From Mycetocola_A sp015752285 (lineage in GTDB: Bacteria; Actinomycetota; Actinomycetes; Actinomycetales; Microbacteriaceae): a DNA stretch of 64,000 bases. The stretch's first letter is position 1, and every line of letters begins with the position of its first letter. Of this stretch, positions 7,775 through 16,419 are shown one piece after another. Under the pieces are notes generated by a model. The model did not search any database, was not told the DNA's origin, and saw only the letters and a program-made list of their open reading frames with translations. Both the position numbers and the translations under genes were made by a program. The DNA lies in assembly GCF_015752285.1 (NCBI RefSeq), contig NZ_JADOUY010000003.1:62001-126000 (forward strand), read 5' to 3'.

Positions 7775-9160
7775 ATGGAAAACCCCTCGAATTCAAGCGC
7801 TGTGGATGTGGTCGTGCTCGGCACCGGTATCGCCGGGCTGAACGCCGCTCTGACCGCCGTCGAGAGCGGCGCCGCCGTTCGCGTGATCGACGCGGCCGAG
7901 ACGCCCGGCGGCTCGTCGCAGCTGAGCGCTGGCATGTACTGGACCGCGCCGGATGTGGTCGCGCTTGAACGCCGCATCCCGCTCGGAGACAAGCGGCTGG
8001 GCGCACGCATCGTCGCCGACTACGACGGCGGCCTCTCCCGGCTCCGCGACTCAGGCGTGCATGTCGCTTCCGAACCAACGCGCGACGTCATGACCTTCGG
8101 GGTGGGGTACTCCTTTGACGTGAAGGAGCTGCTCGCGCGGTTCCGTGCGCGGATCACCGCGGGTGGCGGTGAGATCAGCCTCGCGACACGGGTCACCGGC
8201 ATCCGTCGCGACGGAGACACGTTCGAGATCGACACCGAGCAAGGCGAGCGGTGTGAGACGCTCACCGCCGGCGCGCTGGTGATCGCCACCGGCGGGTTCC
8301 AGGGTTCACGCTCGATGCTCGCCGAGCACATGGGTCCATGGGGCGACCGCTTGCTGCACCGTGCCAATCCCACGAGCAACGGAGCCGGCCTCGAACTCGC
8401 GACGTCGCTCGGCGCCGGTACCGCCGGAAACTTCTCCAGTTTCTACGGGCACCTGATGCCCTCACCATTGGACGCTCCACTGATCCGTGAGCAGTTCCTT
8501 CCGTTCTCGCAGTACTACTCCGATAAGTGCCTGTTCGTGAACCTCGACGGCCGGCGATTCACCGACGAGACCCTCGGTGACGAGATCATCAACCAGGACC
8601 TGCTCTTCCAGCGCGAAGCCCGCGGCGTGCTCATCTTCGACGAGAAAGTGCGGCGCGAAGATGCGACCGCTGAGCCGTTCCCGAATCTCGGTGTACTCGA
8701 CCGTTACCAGGTCGGGATGGATGCCGGTGCGAGGCATGTCGACGCGGATTCCCTCGACGACCTCATCGCGCAGGCGGGCGTCTTCGGCATCGACCCGACC
8801 GTTCTCGCCGCGACCGTCCGCGCCTACATCGACGCAGTAGCGACCGGATCAGCTGAGGCAGACGGCGTGCCAGTCTCCCCGAACGCGCGGCCGCCGCAGA
8901 ACGGACCGTTCCACGCCATCGAGGTGCAGCCCGCTATCACTTTCACTTTCGGCGGCATCCGTATCGATGACCAGGCGCGCGCACTCGACGCGGCAGGGCA
9001 GCCGGTGAGCGGACTCTTCGCGGCAGGCGCCGACATCGGTGGGCTGTCGAACTCCGGATACGCCGGCGGCCTCGCGCCCGCGTTCCTCACCGGCGGCTGG
9101 GCCGGAGCATCCGCCACCGCGTACCTTTCCACCCTGAGCACCGGATCCGACCATGACTGA
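7775..9160 (+). CDS. FAD-dependent dehydrogenase, fumarate reductase flavoprotein type
   Basis: A 461-residue flavoprotein. The N-terminus has the FAD Rossmann loop (VVVLGTGIAGLNAALTAVESGAAVRVID) and PGGSSQLSAG. The C-terminus has the FAD-closing motif GLFAAGADIGGLSNSGYAGGLAPAFLTGGWAG. Both match the FrdA/3-ketosteroid-desaturase superfamily. The start follows GAAGGAG held in the 6-nt loop of a small GACAC/GTGTC hairpin (7758-7773). It overlaps the next flavoprotein gene by 8 nt. In this family such enzymes dehydrogenate ring C-C bonds; here a ring desaturase is inferred. Confidence 0.8.
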   Translation: MENPSNSSAVDVVVLGTGIAGLNAALTAVESGAAVRVIDAAETPGGSSQLSAGMYWTAPDVVALERRIPLGDKRLGARIVADYDGGLSRLRDSGVHVASEPTRDVMTFGVGYSFDVKELLARFRARITAGGGEISLATRVTGIRRDGDTFEIDTEQGERCETLTAGALVIATGGFQGSRSMLAEHMGPWGDRLLHRANPTSNGAGLELATSLGAGTAGNFSSFYGHLMPSPLDAPLIREQFLPFSQYYSDKCLFVNLDGRRFTDETLGDEIINQDLLFQREARGVLIFDEKVRREDATAEPFPNLGVLDRYQVGMDAGARHVDADSLDDLIAQAGVFGIDPTVLAATVRAYIDAVATGSAEADGVPVSPNARPPQNGPFHAIEVQPAITFTFGGIRIDDQARALDAAGQPVSGLFAAGADIGGLSNSGYAGGLAPAFLTGGWAGASATAYLSTLSTGSDHD

Positions 9161-10544
9161 GCGCACCGAGAACGCCTACGACGTCGTCATCCTCGGCGCC
9201 GGCATCGCGGGTCTTTCCGCCGCTGCCCACGCCCGTGAAGCGGGACTCGAGGTCGCGGTGCTCGAGAAGCGTTCGGTGATCGGCGGGTCCAGCGCCATGA
9301 GTGGCGGATTCTTCGCGTTCAGTGGCACCGACGAGCAGGCGGCATCCGATGTCACGGATTCCGAAGAGCTCTTCCTCAAGGATCTCCGCGATGCCGGAGG
9401 CGGGCACAGCGACGAACGGTTGTTGCGCGCGTACCTCGACGCACAGACCGATGTCTACCACTGGATGAAGGCGCGGGGCATCCGGTTCGGTCCGCTCGAG
9501 CAGAGTTCAGGGCAAAGCACTGCCCGCAGTCACCTCACCCCGATCAAGGACGTGCTCCGCGCGCTCGCAGACGGCTTCGTCGCCGACGGAGGAACGCTGC
9601 TGTTCGAACACGCTGCCACCTCGCTGCTCCGGGAGAACGGCCGGGTCGCCGGTGTGATCGCGGATGCCCCGGATGGCGTGGTCACGTTCGGCGCCCGAAT
9701 CGGCGTGATCGTCGCGACAGGAGGATTCAGCCGCAGTGCTGAGCTGCTCGGCATCTTCGCGCCCGAACAGCGCGCGGCGATTCCGTACGGCGGCCCCGGC
9801 AACACCGGCGACGGTCTTCGGATGGCCTGGAAGCTGGGAGCAGGAGTCACCGACATGTCGTTCATCTCCGCCACGTTCGGCTCGCATCCCGACACCGGAG
9901 AGGATTTCCACGAGTTGCTGACCGCCTATTACATGGGTGCGATCGTGGTCAACGAAAACGGAGACCGGTTCATCGATGAGTCGTCCTCGTACAAGACCAT
10001 CGGGGCTGCCTGTCTGAGGCAGCCGAACGGCATGGGCTTCGAGATCTTCGACTCGACCGTACGGGCGCTCTCACACGACGGGGTTCCTCTCGCGGACATC
10101 GGTGCCCTCGAACGCATCGGGCACGTACACAAGGCGGACACCCTCGAGGAACTCGCCGCGCTCGCCGGCATCGATGCCGCCGGCCTGACAGCGACGGTGG
10201 AGAGCTACAACGCCATGGTCGCGGGAACGGCGGCCGATCCATTGGGGCGTACCGGGCTCGTCAACGGTGTCGGTCAGCTCGTCCCCGTTGCCCAGGGCCC
10301 GTTCTACGCTTACCCGGCCAAGTCGCTGATGACCTCTACCTACTGCGGACTCACCATCACGACGAAAGCCCAGGTCGTCGACATCGACGGAGACATCATC
10401 GACGGCCTGTATGCCATTGGTGAGGTGACCGGTGGATTCCACGGTGCGGCATACATGACCGGCACATCGCTCGGAAAAGGCGCTGTCTTCGGGCGCATCG
10501 TCGCCGCACACCTCGCCGCTCAGCGCGAGCGAGCGACCGCATGA
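9153..10544 (+). CDS. FAD-dependent dehydrogenase, fumarate reductase flavoprotein type
   Basis: A 463-residue flavoprotein paralogous to its upstream neighbour. It has VVILGAGIAGLSAAAHAREAGLEVAVLEK with SVIGGSSAMSGGFFAFSG at the N-terminus and GLYAIGEVTGGFHGAAYMTGTSLGKGAVFGRIVAAHLA at the C-terminus. The middle segment GNTGDGLRMAWKLGAGVTDM is usual for the superfamily. The two genes overlap by 8 nt, and its own stop overlaps the next SDR start by 4 nt (ATGA). Two adjacent desaturases followed by dehydrogenases suggest stepwise aromatisation of a ring ketoacid. Confidence 0.8.
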   Translation: MTERTENAYDVVILGAGIAGLSAAAHAREAGLEVAVLEKRSVIGGSSAMSGGFFAFSGTDEQAASDVTDSEELFLKDLRDAGGGHSDERLLRAYLDAQTDVYHWMKARGIRFGPLEQSSGQSTARSHLTPIKDVLRALADGFVADGGTLLFEHAATSLLRENGRVAGVIADAPDGVVTFGARIGVIVATGGFSRSAELLGIFAPEQRAAIPYGGPGNTGDGLRMAWKLGAGVTDMSFISATFGSHPDTGEDFHELLTAYYMGAIVVNENGDRFIDESSSYKTIGAACLRQPNGMGFEIFDSTVRALSHDGVPLADIGALERIGHVHKADTLEELAALAGIDAAGLTATVESYNAMVAGTAADPLGRTGLVNGVGQLVPVAQGPFYAYPAKSLMTSTYCGLTITTKAQVVDIDGDIIDGLYAIGEVTGGFHGAAYMTGTSLGKGAVFGRIVAAHLAAQRERATA

Positions 10545-11263
10545 GCCGCGCACAGCGGGCCGTCGTCGTCGGCGCCTCGAGTGGAATGGGCGCGGCAATC
10601 GTCGACGGGCTCACTGAGGCGGGTTTCGCCGTGGTCGGACTCGACCTCGCCCAGGCGACATGGCCCGAGAGCAGCAGGGCCGCGCATCGCCTGGCGATCG
10701 ACGTCACCGATGCGGACTCGGTCCACAAGGCGATCGGCGAGGCTGCCTCGGTGCTCGGGGGTCTCGAAGTCGTGGTGAATTGCGCCGGCATCCTCGGCCC
10801 GGTCGCCCCGACGACGGAGACGACCCAGGCCACCTTCCAGCGCATCATCGACCTCAACCTCGGCGGGGCATTTGCGGTGACCAGGGCGGCGCTCGACCAC
10901 CTTCTACCGGCCGGCTACGGCCGGATCGTGCACATCGCCTCGATCGCCGGCAAGGAAGGCAACCCGCAGATGGCTGCATACTCCGCGTCGAAAGCCGGGG
11001 TCATCGGCATGGTGAAGGCGATCGGCAAGGAGTATGCCGCGAGCGGGGTGACGGTCAACGCGATCGCCCCCGCCTCGATCGAGACGCCGCTCATCGCCGC
11101 GATGACCGAGGAACGCCGGGCGATCCAGCGCTCCCTCATCCCGATGGGTCGATTCGGGACCGTCGATGAAGTCGCCGGACTCGTCGCCTACATCACCTCA
11201 CCAGAGGCATCCTTCACCACCGGATTCGTCTACGACATGTCCGGCGGGCGGGCCGACTATTGA
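10541..11263 (+). CDS. Short-chain dehydrogenase/reductase
   Basis: A 240-residue classical SDR with all motifs: GASSGMG cofactor loop, NCAGILG, the catalytic serine region IVHIASIAG, YSASKAG (Y-x3-K) and NAIAPASIETPLI. It is coupled to the upstream flavoprotein gene by an ATGA overlap and is followed 16 nt later by another SDR gene. It probably interconverts a ring hydroxyl and a ketone in the same pathway; the substrate is inferred from context only. Confidence 0.88.
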   Translation: MSRAQRAVVVGASSGMGAAIVDGLTEAGFAVVGLDLAQATWPESSRAAHRLAIDVTDADSVHKAIGEAASVLGGLEVVVNCAGILGPVAPTTETTQATFQRIIDLNLGGAFAVTRAALDHLLPAGYGRIVHIASIAGKEGNPQMAAYSASKAGVIGMVKAIGKEYAASGVTVNAIAPASIETPLIAAMTEERRAIQRSLIPMGRFGTVDEVAGLVAYITSPEASFTTGFVYDMSGGRADY

Positions 11264-11279
11264 GAACCGGAGAACTCCT

Positions 11280-12071
11280 ATGACTGAACTGCGAAGCGCT
11301 ATCGTCTCCGGCGGGGGCGGCGGAATCGGAAGCGTCGTCGCGCATCGACTGGCCGAGCTCGGCTATGTCGTCGTCGTCGCCGACGCGAACTCCGAGGCCG
11401 CCGAGCGCGTGGCATCCGCTCTGCCCGTCATCGATAGAGGCGCGCATGCCGCTGTTTCCGGTGACCTGACCGATGTCGACGTCAATCGAAAGGCCGCACG
11501 GGCCGCAGCAGCGATGGCCCCGATCGGCGTGCTGGTCAACGCCGTCGGAATCTCGCCGAAGGACAACGGTCGCAAGCGCCCCTTCTTCGATGTCAGCGAG
11601 GACGAGTGGGACACGGTGATGGCGGTCAACGTCAAAGCGCCGTTCCTGCTGATCAAGGAGGCGTACGAGCACATGGCGCAGGATGGTTCGGCGAGCATCG
11701 TTAACATCCTCTCCATCACGTCGAAGCTCGGCTCCGGCGGGCTGCCCGGCGACGTTTTTCCGCCCTTTCTGCCGTCATCCGTCGCTTACGGAGCGTCGAA
11801 GGCGGCGCTGCAGAACCTCACGGCGTCGCTCTCCCGCGAACTGTCGTCACGGCGCATCCGCGTCAACGGGGTCGCCCCCGGTTTCGTCGCGACCGCGATG
11901 ACCGGCGGAATGCCGGACGCCGAGACCATTCAGATGACGACGCAGGTGCCGATGGGCCGGTTCGGTCAGCCGCACGAGGTCACCGATGCGATCGAATTCC
12001 TCATCAGCGACAAGGCCTCGTACATCACCGGCACGAGCCTCGACGTGAACGGCGGTTGGCTCACCTGCTGA
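11280..12071 (+). CDS. Short-chain dehydrogenase/reductase
   Basis: A 263-residue classical SDR with SGGGGGIG cofactor loop, NAVGISP, a serine region NILSITS, the catalytic YGASKAA and NGVAPGFVATAMTGG. The ATG at 11280 follows GGAGAACTCCT and is preferred to upstream codons inside the preceding gene. Between the serine and the tyrosine there is an insertion (KLGSGGLPGDVFPPFLPSS) that probably shapes the substrate pocket. It is the last enzyme before the second MHS transporter in this operon. Confidence 0.87.
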   Translation: MTELRSAIVSGGGGGIGSVVAHRLAELGYVVVVADANSEAAERVASALPVIDRGAHAAVSGDLTDVDVNRKAARAAAAMAPIGVLVNAVGISPKDNGRKRPFFDVSEDEWDTVMAVNVKAPFLLIKEAYEHMAQDGSASIVNILSITSKLGSGGLPGDVFPPFLPSSVAYGASKAALQNLTASLSRELSSRRIRVNGVAPGFVATAMTGGMPDAETIQMTTQVPMGRFGQPHEVTDAIEFLISDKASYITGTSLDVNGGWLTC

Positions 12072-12115
12072 GCCGGCTGCATCTCCCTCCCCTTCTACCA
12101 ATAAGGACAAGGTCA

Positions 12116-13450
12116 ATGACGACTACCACTGAGGCTCCATCTTCGCCGAAACCTGCAGGTAAGCGCAGCTCCAACCAGGCCAAACGGTCGTCGCTCGCCG
12201 GTTTCTTCGGCGGCGCGCTCGAGTACTACGACATGTACATCTACGCCTCGGCGTCCGCGCTTGTCTTCAGCCGGGTTTTCTTCCCTGACTCGGGTGCGAC
12301 CGGCCTGCTGTTATCGCTCGCCACCTACGGCGTGGCCTATCTGGCGCGGCCGCTCGGCGGTTTCCTGGCCGGACACTTCGGTGACAGGCTCGGCCGCAAG
12401 AACGTCATGATCGCGACGCTGCTCGTGATGGGCATCGCGACCTTCCTCATCGGATGCCTCCCTGCCTACGACACCGTCGGCATCCTCGCGCCGATCCTGC
12501 TCGTCGTGCTACGGCTCGCACAGGGCCTGTCCGTCGGAGGTGAAGCCGCCGGTTCAACCTCCCTGACACTCGAACATGCCCCCGAGGGCAAGCGCGGGCT
12601 CTACACCTCATGGATGCTCAATGGCATCTGGGTCGGCTACATTCTCGCGACCTTCGCGTTCCTGGCCGTGGCCACCCTGCCCGAGGATCAGCTGTTGTCC
12701 TGGGGCTGGCGCCTGCCATTCTGGATGAGCGCGATCATCGTCGTGTTCGGTCTCATCATCCGCCGCACGATCGAAGAACCCGAGGCGTTCACCGACAAGA
12801 AGGCGAACAAAGAGATCGCGCGCGCTCCGATCAGTGAACTTCTGCGCCATCAGCCGCTCGACGTCGTCCGGGTGATCTTTGCCGCCCTTCTCATCGTGAT
12901 CAGCTCGGTTGTTCCCGTCTACGGACTGACCTACGCGACCAACGTCATCGGGATCCCGTCGAGCACCATGTTGTGGGCTGCGATATTCGGCTACGCGACC
13001 GCCCTCATCTCGCAGCCGCTGTTCGCGAAACTAAGCGACCGCATCGGCCGCAAGCCGGTGCTCATCGCCGGCAACCTCATCGGTGCGGCGTCGGTCTGGC
13101 AGTTCTTCTGGGCGGTCAGCCAAGCTAACATCCCGATGATCTACCTCGGCGTCTTCCTCTGCATCACCATCGGCTTCGGCTGCGCGAACGCCGTCTACCC
13201 CGTCTTCTTCAGCGAGATGTTCAACGTGAAGTTCCGCGTGAGCGGCATGGCCATCGGACTCCAGATCGGAATCGTCCTCTCCGGATTCGCCCCGTCGATC
13301 ATCCAGGCCCTCTCTACAGCCAACGACAACGCCTGGTGGCCGGCCTGTGTGTTCACGACCGCAGCATGCCTCATCTCGGCGATTGCTATCTCGACGGCCC
13401 GCGAGACTCACAAGGTTCCGCTGGACCAGCTGGGCTCGCGCAACCTATAG
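12116..13450 (+). CDS. MHS-type metabolite:proton symporter (MFS)
   Basis: A 444-residue membrane protein with about 12 membrane segments. It has GGALEYYDMYIYASAS in helix 1, GHFGDRLGRKNVMI, RLAQGLSVGGEAAGSTSLTLEHA and the second-half repeat LSDRIGRKPVLIAG, as in the metabolite:H+ symporter branch. The ATG follows AAGGACAAGG. It closes the flavoprotein-SDR operon, so it probably imports the substrate of those enzymes. It differs clearly from the transporter at 2399-3739, suggesting two related substrates. Confidence 0.87.
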   Translation: MTTTTEAPSSPKPAGKRSSNQAKRSSLAGFFGGALEYYDMYIYASASALVFSRVFFPDSGATGLLLSLATYGVAYLARPLGGFLAGHFGDRLGRKNVMIATLLVMGIATFLIGCLPAYDTVGILAPILLVVLRLAQGLSVGGEAAGSTSLTLEHAPEGKRGLYTSWMLNGIWVGYILATFAFLAVATLPEDQLLSWGWRLPFWMSAIIVVFGLIIRRTIEEPEAFTDKKANKEIARAPISELLRHQPLDVVRVIFAALLIVISSVVPVYGLTYATNVIGIPSSTMLWAAIFGYATALISQPLFAKLSDRIGRKPVLIAGNLIGAASVWQFFWAVSQANIPMIYLGVFLCITIGFGCANAVYPVFFSEMFNVKFRVSGMAIGLQIGIVLSGFAPSIIQALSTANDNAWWPACVFTTAACLISAIAISTARETHKVPLDQLGSRNL

Positions 13451-13460
13451 AACGCGGGAA

Positions 13461-13655
13461 TCGCGACGGATGAGCTGATGCCGCGGTGCGGTTGCGCTTC
13501 ATCCGTCGCGATTGCTCGTTTTCGGGCGCAGAATCCGACATTGGCGACGGATGAGCTGACGTGACGGATCGGCTGCGGCGTTCATCCGTCGCTTGTGCCG
13601 GCTTCCGAGCGTGAAATCCGACAAAAGTGACGGCTGAGCGGATGCGTCGGCCGTC
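13461..13655. repeat. Three tandem ~82-bp units, each with an inverted repeat
   Basis: The gap after the transporter gene holds three diverging copies of one unit. Copy 1 has 13-bp perfect arms at 13461-13473 and 13499-13511 (TCGCGACGGATGA and complement). Copy 2 has 11-bp perfect arms at 13544-13554 and 13582-13592. Copy 3 is decayed, with 6-bp arms at 13629-13634 and 13650-13655. Copies 2 and 3 share the lead-in AATCCGACA. The hairpins could terminate transcription from 13450 and look like a palindromic extragenic repeat. Confidence 0.7.
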
Positions 13656-13669
13656 CACCACCCCCCCCG

Positions 13670-13686
13670 ATTCTGTAGCACAGAAG
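13670..13686. promoter_or_regulatory. Operator-like repeat upstream of 3-hydroxybenzoate hydroxylase
   Basis: ATTCTGTAGCACAGAAG is an inverted repeat with a 5-nt spacer, 130 nt upstream of the hydroxylase start. Almost the same sequence, ATTCTGCTGCACAGAAT, lies at 19167-19183 in the divergent promoter of the gentisate operon. The shared site suggests a common regulator, most simply the IclR protein at 15150-15950 or the MarR protein at 16001-16417. Confidence 0.6.
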
Positions 13687-13815
13687 AACCCCGCCAAGCG
13701 CAGAAAATGGGTTCAGGCTGTATCCATCGCTAAAGCGACAGCTCAACGTCGAGTCCCTGCCGGGACGCGGCATCCGAACCACCACTCCCGCATCACGATG
13801 AAGTCAGGCAGGAAC

Positions 13816-15060
13816 ATGACAGAGACCACCCAGGACGTGCTGATCGTCGGCGGAGGAATGGCCGGACTGGCCGCCGCATTCACGCTCCGTGAGAACGGGG
13901 CATCGGTCATGCTCCTCGAGCAGGCGGCCGAATTCGGCGAGGTGGGAGCGGGCCTGCAGCTCGCCCCGAACGCCACCCGGCTGCTCAAGAAGTGGGGATT
14001 GCTCGACGAGGTCCTCGCCGTCGGTGTCACCCCCGATCACGTCGCCTTCAAGGACGCCCGCACCGGAGAGCCGCTGCTCAGTCAGGACGTCACGGGCGTC
14101 TTCGCCGACACCTATGGGGCTCCCTACGTCGTCGTCCATCGCAGCGACCTGCACCGGGTGCTGCTCGAGCGATGCCGTGTCGCCGGGGTTACTCTCATCA
14201 ACAGCGTCACGATCGAGAACGTCGTCACCACGGGTGATCAGGCCATCGCGACAGCCGCCGACGGAACCATCTACCGCGCCGGCGCCGTTCTCGCCGCCGA
14301 CGGGCTGAAGTCGCGGTTGCGCACGCAGATCTCCGACGATGAACCGATCTCCTCCGCGTACGTCGCCTATCGCGGCACCGTGCCTACCGCCGGCCTGCCG
14401 AGTGACCAGCTCATCAACGACGTAACCGTGTACTTCGGCCCGGACTGCCATATGGTGCAGTACCCGCTGCGGGGCGGAGAGCTACTCAACACCGTCGCTG
14501 TGTTCCGGTCGAAGTCGTTCGAGAGCGGCATCGAGCAGGCGCCGGGCCTCGAGGAACTGCAGGAGGCATACGCGGGTTGTGTGCCTCACGTACAGGAGTC
14601 CCTGAAGCACTTGTGGCACGGCATCCGCTGGCCGATGTTCGACCGTGAACCGATCGAGCAGTGGGTCGACGGACGGATGCTCCTCATCGGCGACGCCGCC
14701 CACCCGATGCTGCAGTACCTTGCGCAGGGTGCCTGTCAGGCGCTCGAAGACGCCGCCGCGCTGCAGGAACTCACCCGCGGCACCGTATTCGTCGACGGTC
14801 GCGTGAACGTAAGCGCCTGGCGGCAGGTGTTCGACGAGTTCACCGAAATTCGTCAGCCGCGTACGGCCCGCGTGCAGACCGCCGCGCGGGTGTGGGGCGA
14901 ATCGTGGCACGTAGACGGCCTGCCCCGCCTGCTGCGCAACATGCTGTTCAAGGCGAGCAACGACGACGTCTCCCCGCATACCGACTGGGTCTACGGCCAC
15001 GCGCTGGAGTCGAGTATCGACGCCGTAAAGGCAGCCCGCCCGGTCGCGGCTTCCGTCTGA
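13816..15060 (+). CDS. 3-hydroxybenzoate 6-hydroxylase (FAD monooxygenase)
   Basis: A 414-residue class A flavin monooxygenase. It has GGGMAGLAAAFTLRENG (FAD loop), FGEVGAGLQLAPNATRLL, the DG motif AADGLKSRLR, and the GD motif RMLLIGDAAHPMLQYLAQGACQALED. The segments AYRGTVP, QYPLRGGELLNTVAVF and WPMFDREPIEQWVDGRM closely resemble 3-hydroxybenzoate 6-hydroxylases of actinobacteria as I remember them. The product would be gentisate, matching the adjacent gentisate dioxygenase. The ATG at 13816 follows AGGCAGGAA; ATG 13798 is an alternative. Salicylate hydroxylase is a less likely reading. Confidence 0.85.
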   Translation: MTETTQDVLIVGGGMAGLAAAFTLRENGASVMLLEQAAEFGEVGAGLQLAPNATRLLKKWGLLDEVLAVGVTPDHVAFKDARTGEPLLSQDVTGVFADTYGAPYVVVHRSDLHRVLLERCRVAGVTLINSVTIENVVTTGDQAIATAADGTIYRAGAVLAADGLKSRLRTQISDDEPISSAYVAYRGTVPTAGLPSDQLINDVTVYFGPDCHMVQYPLRGGELLNTVAVFRSKSFESGIEQAPGLEELQEAYAGCVPHVQESLKHLWHGIRWPMFDREPIEQWVDGRMLLIGDAAHPMLQYLAQGACQALEDAAALQELTRGTVFVDGRVNVSAWRQVFDEFTEIRQPRTARVQTAARVWGESWHVDGLPRLLRNMLFKASNDDVSPHTDWVYGHALESSIDAVKAARPVAASV

Positions 15061-15149
15061 CCCAGCGCCATCCGCTCCTTTCTGTTCCGGAGAATCCGCG
15101 GCAGCCAAGCGGATGTCACCCCCGCAATGATCGTGGATAGGCTTCCGTC

Positions 15150-15950
15150 ATGCAGAACAAAGAGGTTTACCGTCGTCCGACGTATGCAATCACGTCGGTC
15201 GACCACGCCTTGCGGTTGATCCAGATTCTGCGCGACACGGGTCAGCTGCGGGTCTCCGATGCGGCGACCGAACTCGGCATCGCCCCATCGACCGCGCACC
15301 GGCTGCTCGCCATGCTGGTCTACCGGGGATTCGCCGTGCAAGACGACTCGCGGTCCTATGCACCTGGCCCGGCGCTTGGGGCGGCACCGTCGAACGTGCC
15401 GTGGACGCGAGCGCTGCGATCCCTCGCATATCCGCACCTCGAACTGCTCGCCGACCGGCTGAATGAGACGGTGAACTTGATGTTCCGAGTCGGCGGAAAG
15501 GTGCGCTTTCTCGTGAGCGCGGAGGCGTCGAACGTGCTGCGGGTCGGCGACCGCACGGGGACGGTTCTGGACGCGCGCTCTGCATCAGGGGGCAAGGCGA
15601 TTCTCGCCGAGGTGGACCGGAGCATTCTCGAACGGCTGTACCGCAGCAAGTCCGCCGAACTTTCTGGGGAGGCGATGGCTGACCGCGACTTCGTGCGGCT
15701 GCTCCGGGAGCTCGACCAGGTCAAGGCGAAGGGCTACGCGGTGAACATGGGCGAGACCGAGTCCGGCGTGTTCGCGCTCGGGATGAGCCTGCGCGACCGT
15801 TCGGGTGCCGCGATCGCCGCGTTCACCGTGGCGGTACCGACGCAGCGTTCCGGGATGCTGCAGACGGAGCGGGTTCTCGCGCTGGTCGCCGAGACCCGGC
15901 GTGAAATCGAGGCGGAGTTGCACGGAGTGGAGCTCGACACTTCGGAGTGA
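15150..15950 (+). CDS. IclR-family transcriptional regulator
   Basis: A 266-residue IclR protein. Its N-terminal winged HTH reads ALRLIQILRDTGQLRVSDAATELGIAPSTAHRLLAMLVYRGFAVQ. The effector domain has ASGGKAILAEV and NMGETESGVFALGMSLRDRSG. It lies 90 nt after the hydroxylase gene on the same strand and converges on the MarR end of the gentisate operon. It is the best local candidate to bind the repeated ATTCTG-CAGAA operator at 13670 and 19167 and to sense 3-hydroxybenzoate or gentisate. Confidence 0.9.
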   Translation: MQNKEVYRRPTYAITSVDHALRLIQILRDTGQLRVSDAATELGIAPSTAHRLLAMLVYRGFAVQDDSRSYAPGPALGAAPSNVPWTRALRSLAYPHLELLADRLNETVNLMFRVGGKVRFLVSAEASNVLRVGDRTGTVLDARSASGGKAILAEVDRSILERLYRSKSAELSGEAMADRDFVRLLRELDQVKAKGYAVNMGETESGVFALGMSLRDRSGAAIAAFTVAVPTQRSGMLQTERVLALVAETRREIEAELHGVELDTSE

Positions 15951-16000
15951 CACTGCCGATCGTTGCTCACGAGCTCGGGGCGCGTCAGCTTTGTGACTCG

Positions 16001-16417
16001 TCACCCAAGCAGGGAGCGGAGGGCATGACGCAACTCGGTGCGCTCGGGCGCGCTGAGCCGGTGCGTCAGCGTTGCATCCATCTGCTCCACCCGCGGCGCG
16101 AGCGTGGCGAGGCAGGCGCGGCCGGACTCGGTGATGCTGAGGGCGTTGCGCCGACGATCGCTGTCAGCGCGGGCGCGTTCGACGAGACCGCGGCGCTCCA
16201 GGCGTGCCACGACATCGGCGATGGTCGACCGGTCGAGGTCGAGTTCTCTTCCGAGTTGAGCCTGACTGGATCCCGGCTCGGCGGCGATCAAGTCGAGCGC
16301 GCCGAACTGCACGCTCGTGACCTCGGCCGATACCACCTCGTTCCACAGTGCGAGGTGCGCCTGCTGAGCCCGGCGCAGGAGGAAACCAAGGCGCTCGTCG
16401 GCCGCGGCGGCACTCAC
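16001..16417 (-). CDS. MarR-family transcriptional regulator
   Basis: A 138-residue winged-helix regulator: VTSVQFGALDLIAAEPGSSQAQLGRELDLDRSTIADVVARLERRGLVERARADSDRRRNALSITESGRACL covers the recognition helix and the D-x-R-R wing. The start is taken as GTG 16417, two bases after the TGA of the isomerase gene, since the same frame further upstream only reads through that gene. It is the last gene of the gentisate operon, so it probably senses a pathway aromatic and controls its own operon. Confidence 0.85.
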   Translation of the reverse strand: MSAAAADERLGFLLRRAQQAHLALWNEVVSAEVTSVQFGALDLIAAEPGSSQAQLGRELDLDRSTIADVVARLERRGLVERARADSDRRRNALSITESGRACLATLAPRVEQMDATLTHRLSAPERTELRHALRSLLG

Positions 16418-16419
16418 AG

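Noticed and set aside
13816..15060. Salicylate 1-hydroxylase instead of 3-hydroxybenzoate 6-hydroxylase
   Set aside because: Salicylate hydroxylase would yield catechol and no catechol enzymes are present, whereas gentisate dioxygenase, isomerase and hydrolase lie next to it. The sequence is also closer to the 3-hydroxybenzoate enzymes I remember.
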